Of a stretch of 64,000 nucleotides of DNA, positions 43,171 to 52,707 are shown one piece after another (the stretch's first letter is position 1; the number at the start of each line of letters is the position of its first letter). The position numbers were made by a program, and so were the translations under genes. The notes beneath the pieces are model-generated. The model had not been told where the DNA came from. It worked only from the letters and a program-made list of their open reading frames with translations, and searched no databases. Source of the DNA: Falsirhodobacter xinxiangensis (GTDB lineage Bacteria; Pseudomonadota; Alphaproteobacteria; Rhodobacterales; Rhodobacteraceae); NCBI RefSeq assembly GCF_004959935.1, contig NZ_SMYN01000016.1, positions 16,124 to 80,123 on the forward strand, written 5' to 3'.

Positions 43171-44097
43171 TCAGAGGTCGAGTTCGGCCTTCACGGCTTC
43201 GAGACCGGGCTGGCCGTCCAGCGTCGTGACACCTGCAAGCCATGCGTCCAGACGTTCGGGGTTCGCCTCGATCCATTTGGTCGCGGCGGCCTGCGCATCT
43301 TCGCCTTCGAGGATTTTGCCCATCAGTTCGTTTTCCAGCGGCAGATCGAATACGAGGCCTTTGAACGCGGCGGCGGCGTTGGGGCAGGCGGCGACCCATT
43401 CCTTGCGGGCGATGGTATTCACTTCGGCCCCGCCGAAGTTCGGTCCGAAATAGGCATCGGCGCCTTCAAGGTATTCGATGTCGATCTGGTTGTTCATCGG
43501 ATGCGGCGCCCATGCAAGGAACACGACCGGCGTGCCGCTGCGGGTCTGGCGCTGCACTTCGGCCAGCATCGCCTGTTCGCTCGATTCCACGATTTCCCAA
43601 TCGCCAAGGCCATAATCGTCCGCCTCGATGATCTTCAGGATGTTCTGGTTGGCTGGAGCGCCCGGCTCGATCCCATAGATCTTGCGCCCGAACGCATCGG
43701 CATGGGCGTCCAGGTCGGCCAGCGAGGCGATGCCGAGCGCGGCGGTTTCCGCCGGGACGGCCAGCGTGAACTTCGCACCTTCGAGGTTGCGGCCCAGCGT
43801 GTCGATCTTGCCCTCAAGATCGGCGATGAAGGCGGATTGCGCGGGCATCCAGTTGCCGAGGAAAGCGTCGATCTGGTCGTCCTTCAGCGCAGCATACCCG
43901 ACCGGCACCGAAAGGGTAGAGATCTGAAGATCATAGCCCAGCGCGTCCAGCACCACGGATGCGACCGCGTTGGTGGCGGTGATGTCGGTCCAGCCGGGAT
44001 CGAAGCTGCGGATCGTGCGGCAGCTTGCATCGTCCTGCGCGATGGCGGGAACGGCTGCAAGCATGGCAATGCCGAGAAGGGGGATGATTTTGGTCAT
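43171..44097 (-). CDS. choX: Choline/glycine-betaine substrate-binding protein (ChoX-like)
   Basis: 308 residues with a signal peptide (residues 1-20, IIPLLGIAMLAAVPAIAQDD). FDPGWTDITATNAVASVVLD and DAFLGNWMPAQSAF are the ChoX/ProX patterns, with Trp and Tyr residues expected to form the aromatic cage for the quaternary amine. It is a periplasmic receptor, but no permease or ATPase gene adjoins it. The only permease match in the window is the truncated proW at 5.7 kb. It may serve a transporter encoded elsewhere. Confidence 0.85.
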   Translation of the reverse strand: MTKIIPLLGIAMLAAVPAIAQDDASCRTIRSFDPGWTDITATNAVASVVLDALGYDLQISTLSVPVGYAALKDDQIDAFLGNWMPAQSAFIADLEGKIDTLGRNLEGAKFTLAVPAETAALGIASLADLDAHADAFGRKIYGIEPGAPANQNILKIIEADDYGLGDWEIVESSEQAMLAEVQRQTRSGTPVVFLAWAPHPMNNQIDIEYLEGADAYFGPNFGGAEVNTIARKEWVAACPNAAAAFKGLVFDLPLENELMGKILEGEDAQAAATKWIEANPERLDAWLAGVTTLDGQPGLEAVKAELDL

Positions 44098-44232
44098 GTC
44101 GCGGTCCTATGTTCGCGCGCAGAATGCCTGCGGAAAACATTCTGTGAAAGAGCGAAAACATTCGTGTGCAATAGAATATTATTCCGCAACGAACGCCTTT
44201 CTGCAGGTCGGCAAAAATCCATCATCGCGCGA

Positions 44233-44267
44233 TGTAACCGTTTGCCTTGAAGATGAAAACGATTACA
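44233..44267. promoter_or_regulatory. Tandem LacI-type operators
   Basis: TGTAACCGTTTGCC (44233-44246) and TGAAAACGATTACA (44254-44267) are both centred on CG with AA/TT flanks, the LacI-family half-site pattern. Centres are 21 bases apart, two helical turns. They end 36 bases before the exported isomerase gene. A third similar site lies at 49552-49565. Confidence 0.6.
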
Positions 44268-44303
44268 TTTGCCATCACCCACAGGTTCGATGGGGAGGAT
44301 ACC

Positions 44304-45149
44304 ATGAAGATTTCGTTGAAGAACGCTGCCGTTGCGGCACTCTTTGCCTCGGTCGCGATGCCGGCCTTCGCCCAGACGGGCGAGCTGCCGATCGCGGTTC
44401 AGTTGTATACGCTGCGCGATTTCGGCACGCTGGAAGAACAGCTGGCCGCCGTGCAGGAAGCCGGCATCACCGCGGTCGAAACCGTCGGCACCCAGAAAGT
44501 CTCGGCCGAGGAGCTGAAGGGCCTTCTGGACAAGCACGGGATCGAGGCGATCTCCACCCATGCCCAGCTTGCGGATCTGCGCAGCGATCTGGACAGCGTG
44601 ATCGAGTTCAACAAGGCGATCGGCAACAGCTACATCACCGTCCCGTATCTGCAGGAAGAAGACCGCCCCACGGATGCCGCCGGCTGGCAGGCGCTGGGCG
44701 AAGAACTCGGCCAGATCTCGGAGAAGATCGAGGCCGAGGGGATGACGCTGGCCTATCACAACCACGCGTTCGAGATTGTCGATTTCGACGGCAAGACCGC
44801 GCTTGAAATCATGCTGGACGCCGCCGGTCCCGAGGTCGAGGCCGAGCTGGACCTCGCTTGGGTCGCTCGCGCGGGTTTCGATCCGGCTGAATATCTGGCC
44901 CGCTTCGATGGCCGAGTGTTCGCCATCCACGCCAAGGACAACGCCCCCGAGGGCGAGGCCGAGGACGAGAAGGGCTTTGCCGCGCTGGGCGAGGGCGTTC
45001 TGGACTGGGACGCGATCCTGCCCGCGGCCGAGGAAGCTGGCGTTACATGGTATATCATCGAGCATGACCTGCCCAAGGACGCCGTCGCTGTCGTTCAGAC
45101 GGGCGCTGCCTATCTGACCGAAAACCTGCCGGAAGGCGCAACCCGCTAA
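44304..45149 (+). CDS. Exported TIM-barrel sugar isomerase/epimerase-like protein
   Basis: 281 residues from ATG 44304 (GGGGAGGATACC upstream). A signal peptide covers residues 1-23 (AVAALFASVAMPAFAQTG). Xylose-isomerase-like TIM barrel: VQLYTLRDFGTLEEQLAAVQ, a metal-site region LAYHNHAFEI and AELDLAWVARAGFDPAEYLA, FAIHAKD. Cytoplasmic relatives isomerise or epimerise sugars; exported ones are found with GMC dehydrogenases and DUF1080 proteins in 3-keto-sugar pathways. Followed after 16 bases by a cytochrome c gene. Confidence 0.8.
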   Translation: MKISLKNAAVAALFASVAMPAFAQTGELPIAVQLYTLRDFGTLEEQLAAVQEAGITAVETVGTQKVSAEELKGLLDKHGIEAISTHAQLADLRSDLDSVIEFNKAIGNSYITVPYLQEEDRPTDAAGWQALGEELGQISEKIEAEGMTLAYHNHAFEIVDFDGKTALEIMLDAAGPEVEAELDLAWVARAGFDPAEYLARFDGRVFAIHAKDNAPEGEAEDEKGFAALGEGVLDWDAILPAAEEAGVTWYIIEHDLPKDAVAVVQTGAAYLTENLPEGATR

Positions 45150-45165
45150 GACCAAGAGGTAGCAA

Positions 45166-45444
45166 ATGCTGAAAGCCACCTTCACCACCGCCCTGTTCCT
45201 TGCCGCCGCTCCTGCCTTTGCGCAGGACACGGGGGCCGACCTTTACGCGACCAACTGCTCGGCCTGTCATGGTGCCGAACGCGAGGGCATGGGCGCAGAC
45301 TTTCCGGCCCTGACCGACGTCAAGGACCGGCTGAAGCCGGAGGAGATCGCGGAGAAGATCGAAAAAGGTGGCGAGATGATGCCGCCCTTCGATTACCTGA
45401 CCGAGGAAGAGCGCGCGTCGATCGTGGCTTTCCTGAGCGAGTGA
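45166..45444 (+). CDS. Periplasmic c-type cytochrome
   Basis: 92 residues: signal peptide to residue 20, one haem-binding CSACH (31-35), and MMPPF with a Met71 or Met72 axial ligand. It is the size of small class-I electron carriers. It is co-transcribed with the exported isomerase and is a natural electron acceptor for the GMC/small-subunit sugar dehydrogenase encoded opposite. Confidence 0.88.
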   Translation: MLKATFTTALFLAAAPAFAQDTGADLYATNCSACHGAEREGMGADFPALTDVKDRLKPEEIAEKIEKGGEMMPPFDYLTEEERASIVAFLSE

Positions 45445-45450
45445 CGGATG

Positions 45451-45474
45451 GGCGCGGAGGGAAACCTCCGCGCC
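45451..45474. terminator. Bidirectional terminator between convergent genes
   Basis: Perfect 10-bp stem GGCGCGGAGG/CCTCCGCGCC with GAAA tetraloop, then TTTCGTT on the plus strand. It lies between the cytochrome c and DUF1080 stops. Confidence 0.85.
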
Positions 45475-45480
45475 TTTCGT

Positions 45481-46221
45481 TCAGAGTTTCCGCACCCAGA
45501 TGTTGCGGAAGCTGACCTCGGAATCGTGGTCCTGCAGATAGATCGGGGCGCAGTCGTGAACGGGATAGGACGGCGCGCCGATATATTCGGTCTTGCCCGA
45601 CAGCACGACGTCATCCTGCACCAGAACGCCATTGTGCAGCACCGTCACGCGCGCGGGGCTTTCCAGCCCGCCGCCTTCGGAAAAGCGCGGCGATTTCCAG
45701 ATGATGTCGTATTCCTGCCATTCGCCGGGCGCGCGCGATGCGTTTACCAGCGGGATCGCCTGCTTGTAGATCGACGCCGCCTGACCGTTGGGATAGGTCG
45801 GGTTGTCGGAGCTGTCGAGCACCTGGATCTCGTAAATCTCGTGCAGGAAGACGCCGCTGTTACCGCGATCCTGGCTGTCGAACCCTTCGATATCGGTCGG
45901 GCTGCGCCATTCGACGTGAAGCTGCACGTCACAAAAGCTTTCCTTGGTGCGGATGCCCTTGGACCCCGACACGACGGTCATCGCGCCATCGGCCACGGTC
46001 CACGGCGCCTCGCCGCCCTCCTCGGCCTCCCATGCGTCAAGCGAGGTGCCGTCGAACAGCACGATGGCATCGGACGGGGCCGCGCCCTCGGGGGTGGCGA
46101 CGGTGGCGGGGACGGGCTCCCACACTTCGGTCTTGGCCGCTTCGCGCTGGCGTTCGGTCTGGTCCTGCGCGAAGGCAGGGACGGCCAGCAGGCAGGCCGC
46201 GATGGTCAATGCGTGTTTCAT
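45481..46221 (-). CDS. DUF1080 / 3-keto-disaccharide hydrolase family protein
   Basis: 246 residues with a signal peptide (1-18, ALTIAACLLAVPAFAQDQ). Concanavalin-like DUF1080 fold: AIVLFDGTSLDAWEAEEGGE, MTVVSGSKGIRTKESFCDVQ, DRGNSGVFLHEIYEIQVLDS and APIYLQDHDSEVSFRNIWVR. The family includes 3-keto-disaccharide hydrolases that split glycosides after C3 oxidation. It sits 50 bases after the sugar-dehydrogenase small-subunit gene, with a strong hairpin between. Confidence 0.85.
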   Translation of the reverse strand: MKHALTIAACLLAVPAFAQDQTERQREAAKTEVWEPVPATVATPEGAAPSDAIVLFDGTSLDAWEAEEGGEAPWTVADGAMTVVSGSKGIRTKESFCDVQLHVEWRSPTDIEGFDSQDRGNSGVFLHEIYEIQVLDSSDNPTYPNGQAASIYKQAIPLVNASRAPGEWQEYDIIWKSPRFSEGGGLESPARVTVLHNGVLVQDDVVLSGKTEYIGAPSYPVHDCAPIYLQDHDSEVSFRNIWVRKL

Positions 46222-46239
46222 CTTTCCTCCCAGAAAAAA

Positions 46240-46263
46240 GCCGGCGCGGGGGGACGCGCCGGC
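46240..46263 (-). terminator. Intercistronic hairpin before DUF1080 gene
   Basis: Perfect 9-bp stem GCCGGCGCG/CGCGCCGGC with a 6-base loop. On the leftward strand it is followed by CTTTTTTCTG, so it is a plausible intrinsic terminator or attenuator within the operon. Confidence 0.65.
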
Positions 46264-46271
46264 GAATGGTT

Positions 46272-46835
46272 TCAGGTCGCCCAGGCGGGGGTGCCCTGCT
46301 CGTAGGGCAGCTCGCCGTCATAGCGGCCCGGCACGGCGACATAGCGCAGCACCTTGGTCGCCCCGACTTCCGAAGTGAAGAAGCTGAACAGGGTCAGCTG
46401 CTTCATCATCGTGAAGTAATGCGCCTTGGTCTGGCCGGACGATTGCCCGTCCAGTGCAACGCGGCCCGCTTGCTCCTTCGCCTCGGCGTCCAGCGCGATC
46501 AGCATTTCCTTGCGCGCCTCGGGCGTCAGCGCCATGAAGTCGCCATCCGCATCCAGCGCGGCCAGCCCTTCGCGGAAGATCGCCTGTTCCTCGGGGGAAT
46601 AGCAGTCGGTCACGAACTGGGCCATGAACAGGCCGACGCCCGCCTCTTTCGCACCGGGGGTCGAGGTTTGCGGGATGATCGTCTCCGCCAGCTCGTCCAG
46701 TTTCGCGACATCGGCTTCGGTGAAGTCGTTCGCGGGTTCCTGCAGCGGCACCTTGCCATAGGCAAAGGCCGCGCCGCCGATCATCGACATGCCGGTGGCG
46801 GCTGCGATCATTTTCAGAAGGTCGCGACGTTCCAT
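46272..46835 (-). CDS. Gluconate 2-dehydrogenase subunit 3-type small subunit
   Basis: 187 residues. N-terminal MERRDLLKMIAAATGMSMIG is a Tat-like leader (RRDLLK). The rest (ETIIPQTSTPGAKEAGVGLF, TDCYSPEEQAIFREGLAALD) is the gluconate-2-dehydrogenase subunit 3 family. Such small subunits chaperone the GMC flavoprotein and carry it through Tat. The stop-start contact with the GMC gene (shared base 46835) fits a 1:1 complex. No haem motif is present; electrons probably go to the cytochrome c at 45.2 kb. Confidence 0.87.
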   Translation of the reverse strand: MERRDLLKMIAAATGMSMIGGAAFAYGKVPLQEPANDFTEADVAKLDELAETIIPQTSTPGAKEAGVGLFMAQFVTDCYSPEEQAIFREGLAALDADGDFMALTPEARKEMLIALDAEAKEQAGRVALDGQSSGQTKAHYFTMMKQLTLFSFFTSEVGATKVLRYVAVPGRYDGELPYEQGTPAWAT

Positions 46836-48520
46836 CAGATGTCTCCTGCCTTGAGTGCGCGCACCGCATGGTCCGCCGCCCGCGCCGTCAGCGCCATATA
46901 GGTCAGCGACGGGTTGACACAGGCCGCCGAGGTCATCGCAGCCCCATCGGTCACATAGACGTTCGGCGCGTCCCAGACCTGGTTGTGCTGGTTGAGGACC
47001 GAGGTCTTGGGATCACGGCCCATGCGTGCCGTGCCCATTTCGTGGATGCCCATGCCGGGGGCATAGTCGTTGTTGTTGATCCTGACGTTCTTGACGCCTG
47101 CCGCCTCCAGCATCTCGGCTGCGTCGGCGCCCATGTCCTTGCGCATGGCAAGTTCATTCTCGCGGATCGACACGTCCATCGCCAGAACCGGCAGACCCCA
47201 TTTGTCGGTCTTGGTCGGGTCAAGGCTGATGGTGTTGTCGTGATAGGGCAGCATCTCGCCAAAGCCGGTCATGCCGATGGTCCAGTCGCCCGGCACGGTC
47301 AGCGCGTCCTTCAGGTCGGCGCCGATGTTCAGCTCGGCAATCTCGCGCGACCAGCCGGTGCGGCTTGCGGACCCCTGATAGCCGAAGCCGCGGGTATAGT
47401 CGCGGGTATCGTTGCCGACGTTGCGGAAACGCGGGATATAGAAACCGCAGGGGCGGCGACCGAAATAGTATTTGTCGTCATAGCCTTCGACCGTGCCGGA
47501 CGCGCCGACGCGGAAATGGTGGTCCATGACGTTGTGGCCCAGCTCGCCCGAGGACGATCCAAGGCCGCCTTCCCACACATCGGTGGCCGAGTTCATCAGC
47601 ACCCAGGTGGAGTTGAAGGCCGATGCGTTCAGGAAGATGACATTGGCCGTGAACTCATAGGTCTGGCCGTTTTCGGCGTCGATGATCTCGACCCCGCGGG
47701 CGCGTTTGCGGTCCTTGTCATACAGCACTTCCTTCACGATCGAGAAGGGGCGCAGCGTCAGGTTGCCGGTCGCCATCGCGGCGGGCAGGGTGGCCGACTG
47801 GGTCGAAAAATACGCGCCATAGGGACAGCCCAGAACGCATTTGTTGCGATACTGGCAAGCCACGCGCTTCTGTTCCGGCATCGGCTGCGTGATGTTCGCG
47901 GTGCGCGAATGGATCATGTGGCGCGTGCCGCCGAAGGCTTCCTTGATCCGGGCCGCCACGTCCTTTTCGACGATGTTCAGCGGAACCGGCGGCAGGAACT
48001 GCCCGTCCGGCAGGATGTCCAGCCCCTCTTGCGTGCCGGAAATCCCCGCGAACTTCTCGACATAGTCATACCACGGCGCGATGTCGGCATAGCGGATCGG
48101 CCAGTCGGTCGCGATGCCCTCCTTGGCGTTCGCCTCGAAGTCGGTATCGCCCAGACGGTAGCTTTGACGGCCCCACAGCAGCGAGCGACCACCGACGTGA
48201 TAGCCGCGGAACCAGTCGAAACGCTTGGTTTCGGTATAGGGGCATTCTTCCTCGTTCGCCCACATGCCAAGGGTGTTTTCCGCCAGCGGATAGTCGCGCT
48301 TGAGGACCGGGTAGGCGGCCTTCATTTCTTGCGTCGGGCGGTTGTGATGCGGGAAGTGCCAGATTTCCTTCTGCGCGTTCACATAGTCCTTGATGTGCTC
48401 GATATTGCGGCCGCGCTCCAGCATCAGGACCTTTAGGCCCTTTTCGGCCAGTTCCTTCGCGGCCCAGCCGCCGCTGATGCCCGACCCGACGACGATCGCG
48501 TCGTAGTGGTTGTCTGCCAT
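46835..48520 (-). CDS. GMC-family FAD sugar dehydrogenase (glucoside 3-dehydrogenase-like)
   Basis: 561 residues. ADP-binding motif DAIVVGSGISGGWAAKELAE (7-26), GMC landmarks CQYRNKCVLGCPYGAYFSTQ and GMGIHEMGTARMGRDPKTSV, and a C-terminal VNPSLTYMALTARAADHAVR. It has no leader of its own and would hitch-hike with the small subunit. In this family with the same partners, enzymes oxidise the C3 hydroxyl of glucosides to 3-keto sugars in the periplasm. Gluconate or another sugar cannot be excluded. Confidence 0.88.
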   Translation of the reverse strand: MADNHYDAIVVGSGISGGWAAKELAEKGLKVLMLERGRNIEHIKDYVNAQKEIWHFPHHNRPTQEMKAAYPVLKRDYPLAENTLGMWANEEECPYTETKRFDWFRGYHVGGRSLLWGRQSYRLGDTDFEANAKEGIATDWPIRYADIAPWYDYVEKFAGISGTQEGLDILPDGQFLPPVPLNIVEKDVAARIKEAFGGTRHMIHSRTANITQPMPEQKRVACQYRNKCVLGCPYGAYFSTQSATLPAAMATGNLTLRPFSIVKEVLYDKDRKRARGVEIIDAENGQTYEFTANVIFLNASAFNSTWVLMNSATDVWEGGLGSSSGELGHNVMDHHFRVGASGTVEGYDDKYYFGRRPCGFYIPRFRNVGNDTRDYTRGFGYQGSASRTGWSREIAELNIGADLKDALTVPGDWTIGMTGFGEMLPYHDNTISLDPTKTDKWGLPVLAMDVSIRENELAMRKDMGADAAEMLEAAGVKNVRINNNDYAPGMGIHEMGTARMGRDPKTSVLNQHNQVWDAPNVYVTDGAAMTSAACVNPSLTYMALTARAADHAVRALKAGDI

Positions 48521-48552
48521 GGGTTCTTCTCCCTAGGTGGATGTGATTGGTT

Positions 48553-49437
<885 letters not shown>

Positions 49438-49551
49438 GTTTCCCCTCGCTTTCTCCTCACGAAGGGGATGCTCGTCCGGTGCCGGCATCGCGCTCCTCCC
49501 CCGTGATCCGGCCTCCCTGCCGGATGCGACCGCGTTGCGGCGATGCCGCTA

Positions 49552-49565
49552 TGCAATCGATTACA
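49552..49565. promoter_or_regulatory. LacI-type operator upstream of the GMC operon
   Basis: TGCAATCGATTACA has 6 of 7 paired positions and shares GATTACA with the site at 44254-44267. It sits upstream of the Tat-exported isomerase gene, so one LacI-family repressor may control both halves of the module. No LacI gene is in the window. Confidence 0.65.
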
Positions 49566-49611
49566 CGTTAGTGAGGCAGATCGTCGCTGGCAAGCCCTCT
49601 TGCGTCGCGGT

Positions 49612-52600
49612 CTACACCCGCCGCGCGAAGAGACGCCGGATCATCACGAAGAAGGCCGGAACGAGGAAAATGCCCAACGCTGTCGCGGCAATCATCCCGC
49701 CGAGGACCCCGATCCCGATGGCGTTTTGCGCCCCGGCACCTGCGCCGGTTGCGGTCGCCAGTGGCAGAACGCCAAGGATGAACGCGAAGGAAGTCATCAG
49801 GATCGGGCGCAGACGCAGGCGTGCGGCCTCCAGCGTGGCCTCCAGAAGGCTTCGCCCCTCGCGTTGCAGATCGACCGCGAATTCCACGATCAGGATGGCG
49901 TTCTTGGCCGCAAGCCCGATGGTCGTCAGCAGTCCGACCTTGAAATACACGTCGTTCGACTGCCCCGTCAGGAGCGCGGCCGCCAGCGCCCCGAGGATGC
50001 CTACGGGAACCGCCAGCATCACCGACAGCGGGATCGACCAGCTTTCGTAAAGCGCGGCAAGGCACAGGAAGACCACCAGCACCGACACCGCATAGAGGAA
50101 TGGCGCCTGAGAGCCCGAGAGCCGTTCCTGATAGGACAGCCCCGTCCACGCAACGCCATAGCCGCCGGGCAGGTCCGCCGCCAACTCCTCCATCGCGTCC
50201 ATTGCCTGACCGGAGCTGACCCCCGCACCCGGCGCACCTTCCAGCGCCAGCGCCGCCGTGCCGCCATAGCGGTCCAACGAAGCGGGAACCGATTCCCAGG
50301 CCAGCGTCGTGAAGGACGAGAAAGGGACCATCTCGCCCTCGCCATTGCGGGATTGCCAGCGGAAGATGTCGCCCGGCTGCATCCTGAACTGTGCGTCGCC
50401 CTGCACGATCACCGGACGCAATTCCGCCCCCATCTGGAAATCGTTGACGTCGGTGCCCGAAAAGATGGTCGCGAGCATCGCGTTCACCTCGGACAGGGTC
50501 AGCCCGAAACTCTCGGCCTTCTGGGTGTCGATATCGAGGCGGAGGGCGGTCTTGTCCTGATCCTCGTTCCCGCGCAGGCCAGTGGCGCGCCCATCCTCGC
50601 CCGCAGATGCCACCAGCGCATCGGCAGCCTCGCGCAATGCGGTCTGCCCGCGGCCGGATTGGTCCAGCAGATACATCGTGAAGCCCGCGCTGTTGCCCAT
50701 GCCCGAAATCGCTGGCGGTTGCAGGAAAAAGACCTGCCCCGCGCGGTTACCGGAAAAAGCGATATTCGCCCGTTGCGCCACGGCAGATGCCGTCAAGGCG
50801 TCGTCGCCCTCGCGCCCGTCGAAATCCTTCAGCTTGGCGAAGATCATCGCGCTGTTCTGTGCGCTGCCGCCGAAGCCGAAGCCGAGCGCGGCGAAGGTGC
50901 TTTCCACCGCCGCGCCCTCTTGATCCAGAAGGTAGTCCTCGACCTGCCGGACCAGCGCGTCGGTCTGGACGGTGGTCGACGCCTCGGGCAGGCGGACCTG
51001 CACCATCAGCACGCCCTGATCCTCTTGCGGCAGGAAGGACGAGGAGATCCGCGTGAACATCAATGCGCAAAGCCCGATCACCACGGCCAGCGCCACCAAC
51101 GCGGTGAAGGGCCGTCCGAGGATGCGCCGGTTCGCGCCGACATAGGCCCCGGTGGCGCGGTCGAAATTGCGGTTGAACCAGCGCGCTGCACGGTTGCCGG
51201 GGCCATGGCGCGGCTTCAGCATCGTCGCGCACAGCGCCGGCGTCAGCACCAGCGCGACCAGCACCGACAGCACCATCGCCGTGATGATCGTGACCGAGAA
51301 CTGGCGATAGATGATCCCCGTCGATCCGCCGAAGAAGGCCATCGGCAGGAACACCGCCGACAGCACCAGCCCGATGCCGACCAGCGCGCCGGTGATCTGG
51401 TGCATGGATTTCTCGGTCGCCTCGACAGGGCCGAGGCCTTCTTCTTCCATCACCCGCTCGACGTTCTCGACGACCACGATGGCGTCATCCACCAGCAGAC
51501 CGATCGCCAGCACCATCGCGAACATCGTCAGCGTGTTGATGGAATATCCCAGCACCGCCAGCACCCCGAACGTGCCCAGAAGCACGACCGGAACCGCCAG
51601 CGTCGGGATCAGCGTCGCGCGCCAGTTCTGAAGGAAGACGAACATCACGATGAAGACCAGCACGATGGCTTCGATCAGCGTATGCTGGACCTTGGAGATC
51701 GACAGCTCCACGAAAGGCGAGGTGTCGTAGGCATATTCGATCGAAACGCCTTCGGGGAAGGCGCCGGACAGCCCTTCCAGAACGCCGCGCACCGCGGCGG
51801 CGGTGTCCACCGCATTCGCCCCGGCAGCAAGGTTCACGCCGAAGCCTGCGGCGTTGTTGCGGCTGAAACGGCTGGAGCTGCCGTAGCTTTCCTGCCCCAC
51901 CTCGACCCGCGCCACGTCGCCAAGGCGCACCGCCGCGCCGCCCGCGCCCGTCTTCAGCAGCACCTGCCGAAACTCGTCCACCGTTCGAAGCTGGCTTTGC
52001 GCCGTGATCTCGGTGGTGAACTGTTGCCCCGGCGCGGCGGGCTGGGCGCCCAGAGATCCGACCGTGACGGTCATGTTCTGCGCCGAGATGGCTGCGGTGA
52101 TGTCCGATGGCGTCAACTGGAACTGCGCCAGCCGGTCGGGGTCCAGCCAGACGCGCATGGCATAGCCCGAGCCGAAGACGTTGATCGATCCTACGCCCTC
52201 TGTTCGCTGCACCGGCCCCTCGACCGTGGTTTCGAGCATGTCCGCCAGCTCCAGCGAGCTGTAACGGTTGTCAGCCGACACAAGCGCGCCGACCATCAGG
52301 ATCGAACTTGTGGACCGCGACACCCGCACACCCTGATCCTGCACCGCGCCCGGGAGCTGCGATGTGACGAGTTGCAGCTTGTTCTGGACCTGCACCTGCG
52401 CCGTATCGGGGTCGGTATTCTCGTCGAAAACAAGGCTGATCGAGGATGACCCGGGGGAGGAGGAGGAGGTCATGTAAAGCAGCCCCTCCAGCCCGGTCAG
52501 CCCGTCCTCGATGACCGTGGTGACGGAGTTCTGGACGGCTTCGGCCGACGCGCCGCTATAGGTCGCGCTGATGCGGACCGTCGGCGGCGCGACCTCGGGG

Positions 52601-52704
52601 TATTGCGAGATGGGCAGGGTGGTCAGGCCCAGAAGCCCGGCCAGCATCGTCACGATGGCAAGCACCCATGCGAAGACGGGTCGGTGGATGAAGAAATGCG
52701 CCAT
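49612..52704 (-). CDS. RND efflux transporter (AcrB/MexF-like)
   Basis: 1030 residues, normal for HAE1-type RND pumps. N-terminus FFIHRPVFAWVLAIVTMLAG, proton-relay region FAMVLAIGLLVDDAIVVVEN in TM4 with the Asp pair, and YESWSIPLSVMLAVPVGILG near the end. It exports hydrophobic drugs or detergents as a trimer. Its adaptor gene is 3 bases upstream; no outer-membrane channel or regulator is adjacent. Confidence 0.93.
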   Translation of the reverse strand: MAHFFIHRPVFAWVLAIVTMLAGLLGLTTLPISQYPEVAPPTVRISATYSGASAEAVQNSVTTVIEDGLTGLEGLLYMTSSSSPGSSSISLVFDENTDPDTAQVQVQNKLQLVTSQLPGAVQDQGVRVSRSTSSILMVGALVSADNRYSSLELADMLETTVEGPVQRTEGVGSINVFGSGYAMRVWLDPDRLAQFQLTPSDITAAISAQNMTVTVGSLGAQPAAPGQQFTTEITAQSQLRTVDEFRQVLLKTGAGGAAVRLGDVARVEVGQESYGSSSRFSRNNAAGFGVNLAAGANAVDTAAAVRGVLEGLSGAFPEGVSIEYAYDTSPFVELSISKVQHTLIEAIVLVFIVMFVFLQNWRATLIPTLAVPVVLLGTFGVLAVLGYSINTLTMFAMVLAIGLLVDDAIVVVENVERVMEEEGLGPVEATEKSMHQITGALVGIGLVLSAVFLPMAFFGGSTGIIYRQFSVTIITAMVLSVLVALVLTPALCATMLKPRHGPGNRAARWFNRNFDRATGAYVGANRRILGRPFTALVALAVVIGLCALMFTRISSSFLPQEDQGVLMVQVRLPEASTTVQTDALVRQVEDYLLDQEGAAVESTFAALGFGFGGSAQNSAMIFAKLKDFDGREGDDALTASAVAQRANIAFSGNRAGQVFFLQPPAISGMGNSAGFTMYLLDQSGRGQTALREAADALVASAGEDGRATGLRGNEDQDKTALRLDIDTQKAESFGLTLSEVNAMLATIFSGTDVNDFQMGAELRPVIVQGDAQFRMQPGDIFRWQSRNGEGEMVPFSSFTTLAWESVPASLDRYGGTAALALEGAPGAGVSSGQAMDAMEELAADLPGGYGVAWTGLSYQERLSGSQAPFLYAVSVLVVFLCLAALYESWSIPLSVMLAVPVGILGALAAALLTGQSNDVYFKVGLLTTIGLAAKNAILIVEFAVDLQREGRSLLEATLEAARLRLRPILMTSFAFILGVLPLATATGAGAGAQNAIGIGVLGGMIAATALGIFLVPAFFVMIRRLFARRV

Positions 52705-52707
52705 CCG

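Noticed and set aside
41155..44250. A 1031-codon plus-strand open frame across the efflux, MarR and choX genes
   Set aside because: Shadow of convincing minus-strand genes. It has low-complexity Arg/His/Asp composition and no domain.
49543..52449. A 968-codon plus-strand open frame opposite the RND pump
   Set aside because: Antisense shadow. The RND protein on the minus strand is complete and has family motifs throughout.
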